Positions 36,526 to 44,563 of a stretch of DNA of 64,000 nucleotides are shown piece after piece. Source of the stretch: Rosistilla ulvae (GTDB taxonomy: Bacteria > Planctomycetota > Planctomycetia > Pirellulales > Pirellulaceae). Below the pieces are notes generated by a model. It made no database searches. It had not been told where the DNA came from and saw only the letters and a list, made by a program, of their open reading frames with translations. How positions within the stretch are numbered: position 1 is the stretch's first letter; every line of letters starts with the position of its first letter. Made by a program: the position numbers and the translations under genes. The stretch is from positions 6,821,798-6,885,797 of the forward strand of contig NZ_CP036261.1 in NCBI RefSeq assembly GCF_007741475.1, in the 5' to 3' direction.

Positions 36526-36972
36526 TTGATTAGATTATCAGGCTCGACGTGGGAGCCATCGGAAAAGTCGGATCGGCTGAGCACGCGAAGCTATTCTTCC
36601 ATCGATAGGAGCAGAACAATCGACGTCTTCGACATATTTGCCTTTGCTGTATTTGGCGTTCTGCTAGCGGCGGTTGTGATCGTTGTGGTCACCCTGGGAC
36701 AGCTGCCGGGCCAGATTGCCAAGCAACGCAATCATCCTCAAGCCGCGGCGATCAATGTCGCGAGTTGGCTGGGCGTTGCTACGCTCGGAATTCTCTGGCC
36801 GTTCGCCATGATCTGGGCGTATCTGAAACCGTTTCCTGCAGCAGCTAACGGAGCGAATTCCGATCGGGAATCGCAATCGTCCGCCAGCGGCGACGGGCAA
36901 GCTCAGCTTGCAAAAATGCAGGCGCAGGTCGATTCCTTGCAAGCTGCTCTCAATAAACTCAACGCCAAGTAG
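36526..36972 (+). CDS. DUF3302 inner-membrane protein (YiaW-like); start uncertain
   Basis: The outer bound is TTG 36526, but the first 31 residues look untranslated. The recognisable protein begins IDVFDIFAFAVFGVLLAAVVIVVVTLG, followed by IAKQRNHPQAAAINVASWLGVATLGILWPFAMIWA, the DUF3302/YiaW pattern with two membrane helices, then a C-terminal coiled coil (LAKMQAQVDSLQAALNKL). A good AGGAG site (36607-36611) sits seven bases before the ATC codon at 36619, so the true start may be non-standard. The HlyD-type gene follows after 11 bases; E. coli yiaW and yiaV show the same pairing. It is probably an accessory subunit of the export system. Confidence 0.75.
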   Translation: MIRLSGSTWEPSEKSDRLSTRSYSSIDRSRTIDVFDIFAFAVFGVLLAAVVIVVVTLGQLPGQIAKQRNHPQAAAINVASWLGVATLGILWPFAMIWAYLKPFPAAANGANSDRESQSSASGDGQAQLAKMQAQVDSLQAALNKLNAK

Positions 36973-36983
36973 GATATGACGCC

Positions 36984-38357
36984 GTGATTGCTTTTATGTT
37001 GACGATCTACGTGGCGGTGGTGGTCCTGCTTTTTAAAATGAAGTTGGTCAAACCCAATCCCTATCCAATCGCCTTGATCTTGGTGGCGGGGGTTTTTGTG
37101 ATCGGCGGGCCAGCGGTCGCCTGGACGTTGTCCGCTCCGGTGAGTCCGCGCGTCGTCACGACGCAATATGTTGTCCAGTTGGTTCCCTACGTGAAGGGGC
37201 AAGTTGCGAAGGTGCATGCCCAAGCCAACGTGCCGATGAAGAAGGGCGACCTACTGTTGGAGATTAATCCGACGCCTTATCAGAACGCGCTCGACCAAGC
37301 CACGGCCCAGCTGCAGGCATCCCGCGAGGGACTCAAACAAGCCGAGGCGGGAGTGGACGTCGCCAAGGCGAGTGTGGCAAGCGCGGCGGCTGGCGTGCAG
37401 CAAGCCACTGCGGCCGTCGGCCAATCGAAGGCTGTAGTTTCCAACGCGTTGGCGAGTATCAAACGAGCCAAAGCGGGCATCGCCAGCGCGGAAGCGGGAG
37501 TTTCCAAGGCCAAGGCGGCTGACGATTTGGCGAAGACCGAAGAACAGATTGCCGTGAACCTGCAGAAGACCGACGCCGGAGCGATCAGTGCGCTCCGTGT
37601 GACTCAGTCGGTGCAGAGTCGGCAAGCAGCGGACGCAGCCTTGCAAGCTGCGGAAACCGGAGTCAACGAGGCTCAAGCGGCACTGCTGCAAGCCGAAGCA
37701 GGACTCAGCCAATCCCAAGCGGCCGAGCAACAGGCGGCAGCCGGGCTGGTCGCCGCTCAAGCCGTCCAGCAGCAGGCGGACGCTTCGGAAAGTCAGGCGA
37801 TGCTCGGCGTGAAGATCGCCGCAAGCAAGGTTCAAGCCGCCGAGGCGCAGGTCAGCGACGCCCAGTTCAATTTGGAGCAATGCAAAATGTTGGCCCCTGC
37901 GGATGGTTATGTTGTGAACTGGACGGTGCAGGAGGGGACGATGTTGGTCCCGATGCCGTTGGCGGCTGCCGGAACATTCATCAACACCGAACAAACGTTT
38001 ATCGTCGCATCGTATCCACAAAACTGGTTGATGAACGTCGAGAGCGGGGATGATGTGGAATTGGTTCTGAATCCCTTCCCCGGCCGACTATTCAAAGGCA
38101 AGGTGGACCAAGTGATTCCGGCGACTGGCGAAGGCCAGTTTGACCCCAGCAAATCGGTTCCGCTTGCTTCGCAGGTTGGCTCTCATGGCTTCTTGGCTGT
38201 GAAAATCCTGTTGGATCAGGACCAAACGATCCCCAGTCTGCCGCTTGGTGCTGGTGGGACGGTGGCCATTTATACCGATCATGGCAAGCCGGTTCACATC
38301 ATCTCCAAGGTCGCTATCCGCATGCAGAAGTGGCTTCTGTACATCATGCCAAGTTAA
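36984..38357 (+). CDS. HlyD/EmrA-type membrane fusion protein (YiaV-like)
   Basis: 457 residues starting at GTG 36984. Two N-terminal hydrophobic segments (FMLTIYVAVVVLLFKM; PIALILVAGVFVIGGPAVAWTL) are followed by a lipoyl/barrel half-motif (VVQLVPYVKGQVAKVHAQANVPMKKGDLLLEINP). A very long Ala/Gln-rich coiled coil covers about residues 110-290, and the second half-motif (CKMLAPADGYVVNWTVQEGTML) leads to beta-barrel domains. Adaptors of this kind bridge an inner-membrane pump and an outer-membrane channel. The operon supplies a channel gene but no obvious pump, as also in yiaV-type systems. Confidence 0.88.
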   Translation: MIAFMLTIYVAVVVLLFKMKLVKPNPYPIALILVAGVFVIGGPAVAWTLSAPVSPRVVTTQYVVQLVPYVKGQVAKVHAQANVPMKKGDLLLEINPTPYQNALDQATAQLQASREGLKQAEAGVDVAKASVASAAAGVQQATAAVGQSKAVVSNALASIKRAKAGIASAEAGVSKAKAADDLAKTEEQIAVNLQKTDAGAISALRVTQSVQSRQAADAALQAAETGVNEAQAALLQAEAGLSQSQAAEQQAAAGLVAAQAVQQQADASESQAMLGVKIAASKVQAAEAQVSDAQFNLEQCKMLAPADGYVVNWTVQEGTMLVPMPLAAAGTFINTEQTFIVASYPQNWLMNVESGDDVELVLNPFPGRLFKGKVDQVIPATGEGQFDPSKSVPLASQVGSHGFLAVKILLDQDQTIPSLPLGAGGTVAIYTDHGKPVHIISKVAIRMQKWLLYIMPS

Positions 38358-38608
38358 CGCAAGGTTCTCAAAACTGGGCTTGGCCTGCGCGGTTAAGCGG
38401 GTTCTGCGGCGGCAAACTTTTCCTAGCTCATCAGCCGCTGGTGCGTTGCGTAGTTCTTGAGTATCGGTCTCAACCAGATCAAGAGAAGCAACCGATACGA
38501 CCATCGAAGGTGAAACCGTAAAACGGGGCAGACCTGTATAACTGGGATGACCCGTCGCGTGCTTTGCACGATGCGGAGCTGACCGTGTTGGTGCGCAATG
38601 GATTCGCG

Positions 38609-40198
38609 ATGAACGCTTTAACGTCACGCTCCTGTTTCAGGATGATGCTGGATCGCCGGTCGCTGCCCCAGTCTTTGGTGGTCGTTTGTGCTATCGGTTT
38701 GACGCTCTTGAGCGGTTGTTCGACGCCGCTGCGAGAATTTGTCGACAACGGGTTCAAAGTAGGCCCGGATTACCGTCGCCCGCCGGTCCCGTTGGCAAAC
38801 CAATGGATCGACAGCGACCACGAAGGCGTTAACACCAGCTCGGTGAACTACAGCGATTGGTGGACCGTTTTCGAAGATCCCGTTCTCGATGGATTGATCG
38901 TTACCGCGTACCAACAGAACGTTAACCTGCGAGTTGCCGCAACGCGTGTGCTCGAGGCCCGCGCCCAAAAAGGGATCGCCGTTGGCAGCCTGTTTCCACA
39001 AAGCCAGTCGATCGACGGATCATTCACTCGTTCTCAGTTGAGTAAGAATGTTGCCGTGCCATCTCCGGTAAGCCACTTCAGTACGTGGAGTGCCACGTTT
39101 GGCGCGTCGTGGGAAATTGATTTCTGGGGCAAGATCCGTCGCATCGTTGAATCGACCGATGACGTCGTCGATGCCTCGGTCGATGATTACGACAACGTCA
39201 TGGTGACGCTGATCGGCGACGTCGCATCGACCTACGTAACCTACCGAATCCTGCAGCAACAACTTTTGTATGTGCAGCAGAACATCACTCTGCAAGAATC
39301 GACGCTCAAGATCGCCACCGAGCGATGGAAGTCGGGGCAGACCAACGAACTAGGCACGGTCCAGGCCAACTCGCTGTTGGAACAATTGCGAGCGACGCAA
39401 CCGACCATCGAGACGGGGATTCGCGTTTCTCAAAACCAGCTTTGTCTGTTGCTCGGCATGCCGCCAACCGATCTGGCGGAGATGCTCGGCACGGCTCCTA
39501 TCCCCGAATCGCCCCCCGAAGTGCTCGTCGGCATCCCCGCCGATCTGATTCGCCGCCGGCCTGACCTTCGCGCAGCCGAGCGATACATCGCGGCTCAGAA
39601 TGCGCAGATCGGTGTCGCGGAAGCCGATTTCTATCCTCAGTTTTTCATTAGCGGCGACATCGGTTACCAAGCCAAAGATCTCGATCTCCTGTTTGGTCCG
39701 CGCAGTGGTATCGGCCAGATTACGCCGGGCTTCAGTTGGAATGTGCTGAACTACGGACGGATCGTGAACAACGTCCGGCTGCAGGAATTCAAGACGCAAG
39801 AATTGGTGGCTGTCTACCAACAGAAAGTTCTGGTGGCGGCGAGAGAGGTGGAGAATGGCATCATCGATTACGTCAACTCGAAGGTGACCGCTGAGCGTCT
39901 CGAGGCAAGTGTCGCGGCAGCCGAACGCGCCGTGAAGTTGGCCACCGATCAATTTAATGCAGGTGTCATCGATTTCACCTCGGTCTTCGTCGCGGAACAG
40001 TTTTTGGTTCAGCAACAGAACCTGTTAGCTCAGGCCCAGGGAGATGTCGCCCTGGCGTTGATCACTGTCTATCGATCGCTCGGTGGCGGTTGGCAGTTGC
40101 GATTGTCCGACCCTGCGATTGCGACCGTGGGGATGATTGAAACGGTGCCGGCGACTTCCGTTGTGGTAGAAGCTCCCGAGCTCATAACGACAGAATAG
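38609..40198 (+). CDS. Outer-membrane efflux lipoprotein (NodT/TolC family)
   Basis: About 529 residues from ATG 38609; ATG 38642 or 38645 are alternatives, and an ATG at 38564 would add 15 unlikely residues. The lipobox is LTLLSGC, and the mature part has the NodT pattern: VGPDYRRPPVPLANQW, WWTVFEDPVLDGLI, WEIDFWGKIRRIVE, and RRRPDLRAAERYIAAQNAQIGVAEADFYP. Two OEP repeats (39 kb and 39.8 kb) form the trimeric beta-barrel/alpha-tunnel. It ends with IYRSLGGGW-like VYRSLGGGWQ. With the HlyD-type adaptor upstream it forms an export route across the envelope. Confidence 0.92.
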   Translation: MNALTSRSCFRMMLDRRSLPQSLVVVCAIGLTLLSGCSTPLREFVDNGFKVGPDYRRPPVPLANQWIDSDHEGVNTSSVNYSDWWTVFEDPVLDGLIVTAYQQNVNLRVAATRVLEARAQKGIAVGSLFPQSQSIDGSFTRSQLSKNVAVPSPVSHFSTWSATFGASWEIDFWGKIRRIVESTDDVVDASVDDYDNVMVTLIGDVASTYVTYRILQQQLLYVQQNITLQESTLKIATERWKSGQTNELGTVQANSLLEQLRATQPTIETGIRVSQNQLCLLLGMPPTDLAEMLGTAPIPESPPEVLVGIPADLIRRRPDLRAAERYIAAQNAQIGVAEADFYPQFFISGDIGYQAKDLDLLFGPRSGIGQITPGFSWNVLNYGRIVNNVRLQEFKTQELVAVYQQKVLVAAREVENGIIDYVNSKVTAERLEASVAAAERAVKLATDQFNAGVIDFTSVFVAEQFLVQQQNLLAQAQGDVALALITVYRSLGGGWQLRLSDPAIATVGMIETVPATSVVVEAPELITTE

Positions 40199-40210
40199 GA
40201 AACAGATTCG

Positions 40211-40591
40211 ATGACAAAAGCTTTGGTTTGTCTGCTCGGCTTTCTGACCGCGTGGGGCGTCGGAAACTTGGCCGTTGCTCAACAGCCGCCGCACGCGCCG
40301 GTCGACTCTCACACCCTGCCTTGTGATTCACTTGCAGGGACAGCGTGCGATTGCCGGACCAACGGCGACGCATGCTCGGGCAACTGCTTTCCGCCCAACT
40401 GCTGCTGCGATGACTACACTCCTCGTCCCTACCCTCGCTCTTGTTTCCCGGCCTATCCGTCGTGGTACAAGTGTGTTCCGGCGGGCGATGTCGCTTGTTG
40501 TCCGCAGGCTTGCGAACCCGAAAAGAAACGCACCTGGTGGTTTCTACCCACCTGCCATGCTCTGAAAGAAGCCCTCTGGCTCACCCCGTAG
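40211..40591 (+). CDS. Small secreted cysteine-rich protein
   Basis: 126 residues with a clean signal peptide (MTKALVCLLGFLTAWGVGNLAVAQ). The mature 100 residues hold 14 cysteines in pairs and clusters, for example TACDCRTNGDACSGNC, PNCCCDDY and DVACCPQACEPE, so many disulfides or metal binding are likely. AGGAAA precedes the ATG by about seven bases and the channel gene ends 12 bases upstream, so it belongs to the DUF3302-HlyD-NodT operon. I do not recognise the family. It could be a periplasmic accessory or a substrate of the export system; both are inference. Confidence 0.72.
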   Translation: MTKALVCLLGFLTAWGVGNLAVAQQPPHAPVDSHTLPCDSLAGTACDCRTNGDACSGNCFPPNCCCDDYTPRPYPRSCFPAYPSWYKCVPAGDVACCPQACEPEKKRTWWFLPTCHALKEALWLTP

Positions 40592-40746
40592 CGCATGCAA
40601 ACGCCGTCCGTCGGCCGCTCCCGCAGTTCGCAACCTGCCCGAGGAGCGAAGCTCCGATCCTTTGCATAGCCCAGGTCAAGCGGAGCGAGCCTTGCGAGCG
40701 AAGTGCAGGCCTGGGGAACGGTGTCCGCTACGCTCAAAGCACCTCC
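40592..40746. repeat. Intergenic repeat-like segment
   Basis: Contains CCCGAGGAGCGAAGCTCCGATCC-like sequence (from about 40639) that recurs as a diverged direct copy at about 40953-40980, and a partial hairpin CCCAGGTC...GGCCTGGG (40670-40716). No gene is supported here. Confidence 0.45.
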
Positions 40747-40945
40747 GTAGCCGCGGATGCGGCGGCCGCATAAAGCCTACGGCGCCAGCCGTAGGAAGTG
40801 TTAGGGATAATCTCGACATGAGCCCCCGCAGGCGGCGACAGATTCAGCGCACCTGTCGCCCTTGCCGGGGCTTTTTAATGATTGCGGCTTGTCCGATCCT
40901 GCGGCTCGCGCCGCAGGCTTTATGCGATCGCCGCCTCCGCGGCTT
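40747..40945. repeat. Nested palindromic repeat element, diverged copy
   Basis: Outer arms 40747-40786 (AGCCGCGGATGCGGCGG, CGCATAAAGCCTACGGCG) match inverted sequence at 40908-40944 (CGCCGCAGGCTTTATGCG, CCGCCTCCGCGGCT). An inner GCGACAG/CTGTCGC pair lies between them. The same architecture, better preserved, occurs at 55436-55631, and a fragment (CTGCGGCGTCAGCCGTAGG) lies at 42379-42413. It is a dispersed non-coding repeat family. Confidence 0.6.
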
Positions 40946-40990
40946 GTGCGTTGCCCGAGGAGTGAAGCCCCAATCCTTTGTATGCGATGG

Positions 40991-41287
40991 TTATCCGAGT
41001 TGTAAACGATTCGCAATCCACCCAGGGTCGCGGCGCTCGTCAAGGATTGCGATGACCAAAATGGAGCCCGACTCGACTGCATAGTAGATTGCGAACGGAA
41101 AACGACTCGCCGACATGCAGTGGTAACCATGGCGCATCGCATGGACACCCCCGAGAAACGACAGGGAGCGAAGATCCGTGGTGAGCGATTCAAGAAAATG
41201 GTCACCAGCATGGCGGTCGCCGCCATCGTAGAACGCGACGCCATTCAGCAAGTCGCGTTCAGCTTCGCCTGAAAGCTGGACATTCAC
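40991..41287 (-). CDS. Type II toxin, RelE/ParE family
   Basis: 98 residues. VQLSGEAERDLLNGVAFYDGGDRHAGDHFLESLTTDLRSL and MSASRFPFAIYYAVESGSILVIAILDERRDPGWI match plasmid-stabilisation-type RelE/ParE toxins, including the C-terminal DxRRDP-like end (DERRDPGWI). Expected action is growth inhibition through mRNA cleavage or gyrase. The antitoxin gene overlaps its start by four bases. The stop codon lies directly beside the repeat field at 40.6-40.98 kb. Confidence 0.88.
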   Translation of the reverse strand: MNVQLSGEAERDLLNGVAFYDGGDRHAGDHFLESLTTDLRSLSFLGGVHAMRHGYHCMSASRFPFAIYYAVESGSILVIAILDERRDPGWIANRLQLG

Positions 41288-41493
41288 TTGCGGCCTTGTT
41301 TGATTCGCGAAACCACGTCGTCAAGCGATGAAAAGGTTGTTTCGCCATTCTCGACTCGGCGTTTCCGCTCAGCAAGGATTTCGCCGTGCCAGTCGGGGGG
41401 CGAATAATCTGCCGAGGAACGAAGCGAAGCCCAGAGTTGCTCCATAGCATCCAGCTTCTGCGCGGTGGTCATCGTTTCCAATGGAAGTTGCAT
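41284..41493 (-). CDS. Addiction-module antitoxin (unstable antitoxin family)
   Basis: 69 residues. The sequence TAQKLDAMEQLWASLR followed by PPDWHGEILAERKRRVENGETTF and a C-terminal VVSRIKQG is the pattern of the short PF09720-type addiction-module component, which has no separate DNA-binding domain and neutralises RelE/ParE toxins. The four-base overlap with the toxin and the antitoxin-first order support the pair. Confidence 0.88.
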   Translation of the reverse strand: MQLPLETMTTAQKLDAMEQLWASLRSSADYSPPDWHGEILAERKRRVENGETTFSSLDDVVSRIKQGRK

Positions 41494-41615
41494 TTGTGTC
41501 TCCGTATCAAGCGAGCGTTAAGTGTAGCACGAATAACGTTACGGTTCAGCGGGCCGGGAGAGTTGATCGTCCATCATCAAAACGCTTGCAAGCCCAGCTC
41601 CGTTGAAACCGATGG

Positions 41616-42173
41616 TTATCCCCCATTGCTGGCAGATGCGGCTGGGGTAACGTATTTTTCTACTAGTTCTGGGTGCGTTTGGGAAATATCAAAGACATAT
41701 TTGTATACCAATTCTCGCACCAGTCGGTCAAATTCCCCTAGTTCGTTTTCGTCGAGGTGTAATGTGTCGTCAATTTGCAAATGGGGCATCGCCAATTCGA
41801 GGTTGTCCTCCATTGGCCTGATCAAATCCACACGATAATGCATCATTTCTTCATCGGAATGTGCAACTGTGGTGTTTCGCAGATCCATGATGCGTTTCTT
41901 TATTCGCTCATCAGCCGGTGAAAATCTGATTCCGGCCAGTCGAAAACTTGGGGTTGTACCGCCCCCTGAGACGGAGAATAGCCTTCCAAATGCAACTATT
42001 GCGGCGGACTCCAGCAGTTTGAATTTGCGAAGTGCAAGTCTGGGATAGGATTTTGAGAAGTCGCATTCCTCAAGCAGGAATTGGATCGCGGAATTAGCAT
42101 GGTTCAAATCACGTATCGCGAAAACGAGTCGTTGCAATTGGGCTTCGCTTGGAAGGGGGCGGGAGCTGCTCAT
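41616..42173 (-). CDS. HEPN-like hypothetical protein
   Basis: A 185-residue, all-helical-looking protein encoded in DNA clearly AT-richer than its neighbours. The phrase MDLRNTTVAHSDEEMM fits the R-X4-6-H motif of HEPN ribonuclease domains, and the upstream ALRKFKLLESAAIVAFGRLF could be the first helices. Many HEPN proteins are RNases of toxin or phage-defence systems, some paired with an MNT nucleotidyltransferase; no such partner is adjacent. The family call is tentative. It sits alone between the second toxin-antitoxin pair and the second dynamin-like GTPase, and the base composition suggests recent acquisition. Confidence 0.6.
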   Translation of the reverse strand: MSSSRPLPSEAQLQRLVFAIRDLNHANSAIQFLLEECDFSKSYPRLALRKFKLLESAAIVAFGRLFSVSGGGTTPSFRLAGIRFSPADERIKKRIMDLRNTTVAHSDEEMMHYRVDLIRPMEDNLELAMPHLQIDDTLHLDENELGEFDRLVRELVYKYVFDISQTHPELVEKYVTPAASASNGG

Positions 42174-42463
42174 TGGCGATTTAGTTGGCGTGGATAACTT
42201 ATGATTCTCAGTAGTTGGCCCGGCTGAGAATAGGTTTCATGCTCTGATTCTCGCTGACTCACCCCCATTTGCAACGCCCGACTGCACTGATGGCGTCACG
42301 CTCCACCAATACATGCTTTTCCAGAGCGCCTGGTCACTTCTCACGATACTTGCCCTCGCATCGACCCTGTCGGGAAGTGATCCTGCGGCGTCAGCCGTAG
42401 GAAATGTTAGGGACGACTTCTACGCGAACGAAGCGCCGGCGAAAAGTCTTGTGGCCGGTCGGC

Positions 42464-44515
42464 TCAGTCGCGCGGCAGCTTTTGGTGCAGCGAATCGAGG
42501 AACGACTGCCGCAGCTTCCAGATTCGGATGCTGGTGCTGTCCGATCGCCGCAGTGCAACCTTGGCCGTGGGAAGGACGTGTTCGCGGGGGCCGATCTGGA
42601 TTTGTAGCGGTTCGATTTGATCGTCGATCCCGCGCGGTACGCCTAACGAATCGCATTGCACGGCGATGAAGTCGGCCAGCTGTTGCTGAGCGGCTTGCAA
42701 TTCCATCGCCTTCAGCGCCCCGTGGCTGTTCCACGCGGTCACCAGTCCGGCGAATCCTGTGGCAAGCAACAGCTCTGCGATCGACGCGTGCATCAGGACC
42801 AGCGTCCCGCCGCCATCGACCGGGACCATCACCACCGCCGCAAACGCAGCGAACAGAGCGGCGACCGGCGTCAGGCCGTGCTGCAGTTTCTTGACCATCG
42901 ACATCTCTTGCCACATCGCTTCGGCGGTCCGTCGCAATTGCTGCGGGTCCAATGCGGTTTGGTCTTCCGCGTCGAACCGCTCCACCGCGTGGTTGCAGAT
43001 CTCGAGCAGTTGCGAATCGGGGATCTCGGTCCGCATCTGGCCAGTGAGGTCGTGTCGGCGATAGCTCTCGAAAAGTCGTTCGCCCGAGAGGACCGATCCC
43101 TTGGCTCCTTTGCGGAAATCGTCGCGAATCTGTTCCGCCTTCTTCTGAGCCGCTCCGGTCAGATTGAAACTCTGCATCAATTCGCTGGCCGAACGGGTCA
43201 GCTTGGATACGAAGCCGTTCATCTTCATTCCCAGCCGCGCATACCACGGTGCGGCTTGCGAAAACGCGTCGGTCAATTGGTGAATGATCCGCGCCGATTG
43301 GTGCAGCCGCAATTCGATGATCGCTCCGCTGGAAAAGTCGCGCCGCGCGAAAAACTCAAGCGATGCATCGCAGATCGCTTGCCGAGCCCGCCGCGCGTAG
43401 GTCGCTTGCGTTGCCGTTTGGTCGCGAAGGAAATCGACGCCATCGGACCAAACGCGTTCCGCCAATGAAGTCGCTTGCGATCGTCGGAACCCATCGAACA
43501 ACGCCGATCGGTTCAGCCGTGTCGGCAGCGACGAGAGCAGCTGCGACGCATCGATCTGTTTCACCAAATCGGGCTCGATCGCGGAGGCTTCGAAGAAGAC
43601 CGGCATCGGATCGTCTTCGGTTCCTCGATCCGCAACCTCAGGCACAAAGGTTTCGCTGGCGGGGATCTCAAAGTCGTATGCAAGATAGCTGGCGGTGATC
43701 CCGTGCCCACTGACCAGAGGCTGCAGATCTTCAAAGACCTCGTGCGGCCGATACTTGGGGCGGATCATGTTGATCGCCAGATAACGGCTAACTCCCGACA
43801 TGCTGGTCGCCGCGACATCCAGCAGTTCGCCGACAGTGTTGGCTCGCAGCGAAGCGAAGTCGGTGACCATCACAAAGGCGGAACAGAGTGTTGCGGCGCG
43901 GCACAGCAGCGTCTTGCGAACCTCCAACGCACCGCGGCCAAACGCTTCGCTGGTCACGATGTCGGGGCAATCTAACAATCCGACGCAGGCTTTGTCCAAT
44001 CCTGGATCGGTTGCGACCAACGGGATCGCCAGCGCATCGGCTTGTCCCTCGGCGTTGTTGTATTGTTCGTGCGCGGCCGCCGGATCGTCGGACAACATCT
44101 GCGGCGGCTGGCCAAGGGCTTCGCCCAGTCGCGACATCAACAGGCCCCAGACCTCCGCATCGGCTCGCCAGCTTTGTGGCAGCCAGAGGACAAACCGGTG
44201 CGTACCGGCATCGTTTGATTCACCGCGCAGCGACCGTTGCCGACCGGCGTCGCTCAAGAAGGTGCTGACCAAGCTGGTTTTGCCGCTGTTGAGCATCCCT
44301 GCGATCGCGATGATCGGGAAATCGGCAAGCTGCGCGGCGACCTCCAAACGGCGGCCGGCGGCGCGGATCTCGGTCAACCGATCGGGAGCCCATTGCTGCA
44401 GGGCATCGACAAAACTGATCCGTCCCGTGTCGGGGAAATACGATTCGATCGCCGCATGCTGCTGAGCGTCCTCGAGCAGTTCGCGGATCGGCGGCCATTC
44501 GATGCGAGACGTCAT
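42464..44515 (-). CDS. Dynamin-like membrane GTPase B
   Basis: 683 residues. The P-loop is GMLNSGKT (73-80), and LLDCPDIVTSEAFGRG near residue 168 is the switch II-like element, with VMVTDFASLR and YLAINMIRPK near 220-250. The C-terminal third is helical and carries two hydrophobic segments (LTPVAALFAAFAAVVMVPV and ASIAELLLATGFAGLVTAW), suggesting membrane insertion as in dynamin-like GTPases. It follows the kinase gene by 48 bases on the same strand. Together with GTPase A about 10 kb away it may form a heterotypic pair, a common scheme for bacterial dynamin-like proteins; the pairing here is inference. Confidence 0.72.
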   Translation of the reverse strand: MTSRIEWPPIRELLEDAQQHAAIESYFPDTGRISFVDALQQWAPDRLTEIRAAGRRLEVAAQLADFPIIAIAGMLNSGKTSLVSTFLSDAGRQRSLRGESNDAGTHRFVLWLPQSWRADAEVWGLLMSRLGEALGQPPQMLSDDPAAAHEQYNNAEGQADALAIPLVATDPGLDKACVGLLDCPDIVTSEAFGRGALEVRKTLLCRAATLCSAFVMVTDFASLRANTVGELLDVAATSMSGVSRYLAINMIRPKYRPHEVFEDLQPLVSGHGITASYLAYDFEIPASETFVPEVADRGTEDDPMPVFFEASAIEPDLVKQIDASQLLSSLPTRLNRSALFDGFRRSQATSLAERVWSDGVDFLRDQTATQATYARRARQAICDASLEFFARRDFSSGAIIELRLHQSARIIHQLTDAFSQAAPWYARLGMKMNGFVSKLTRSASELMQSFNLTGAAQKKAEQIRDDFRKGAKGSVLSGERLFESYRRHDLTGQMRTEIPDSQLLEICNHAVERFDAEDQTALDPQQLRRTAEAMWQEMSMVKKLQHGLTPVAALFAAFAAVVMVPVDGGGTLVLMHASIAELLLATGFAGLVTAWNSHGALKAMELQAAQQQLADFIAVQCDSLGVPRGIDDQIEPLQIQIGPREHVLPTAKVALRRSDSTSIRIWKLRQSFLDSLHQKLPRD

Positions 44516-44563
44516 TGGGATCGGGCTGCTTTGTGGGCGGGCGAGAGGGAGACAGATTCCAGA

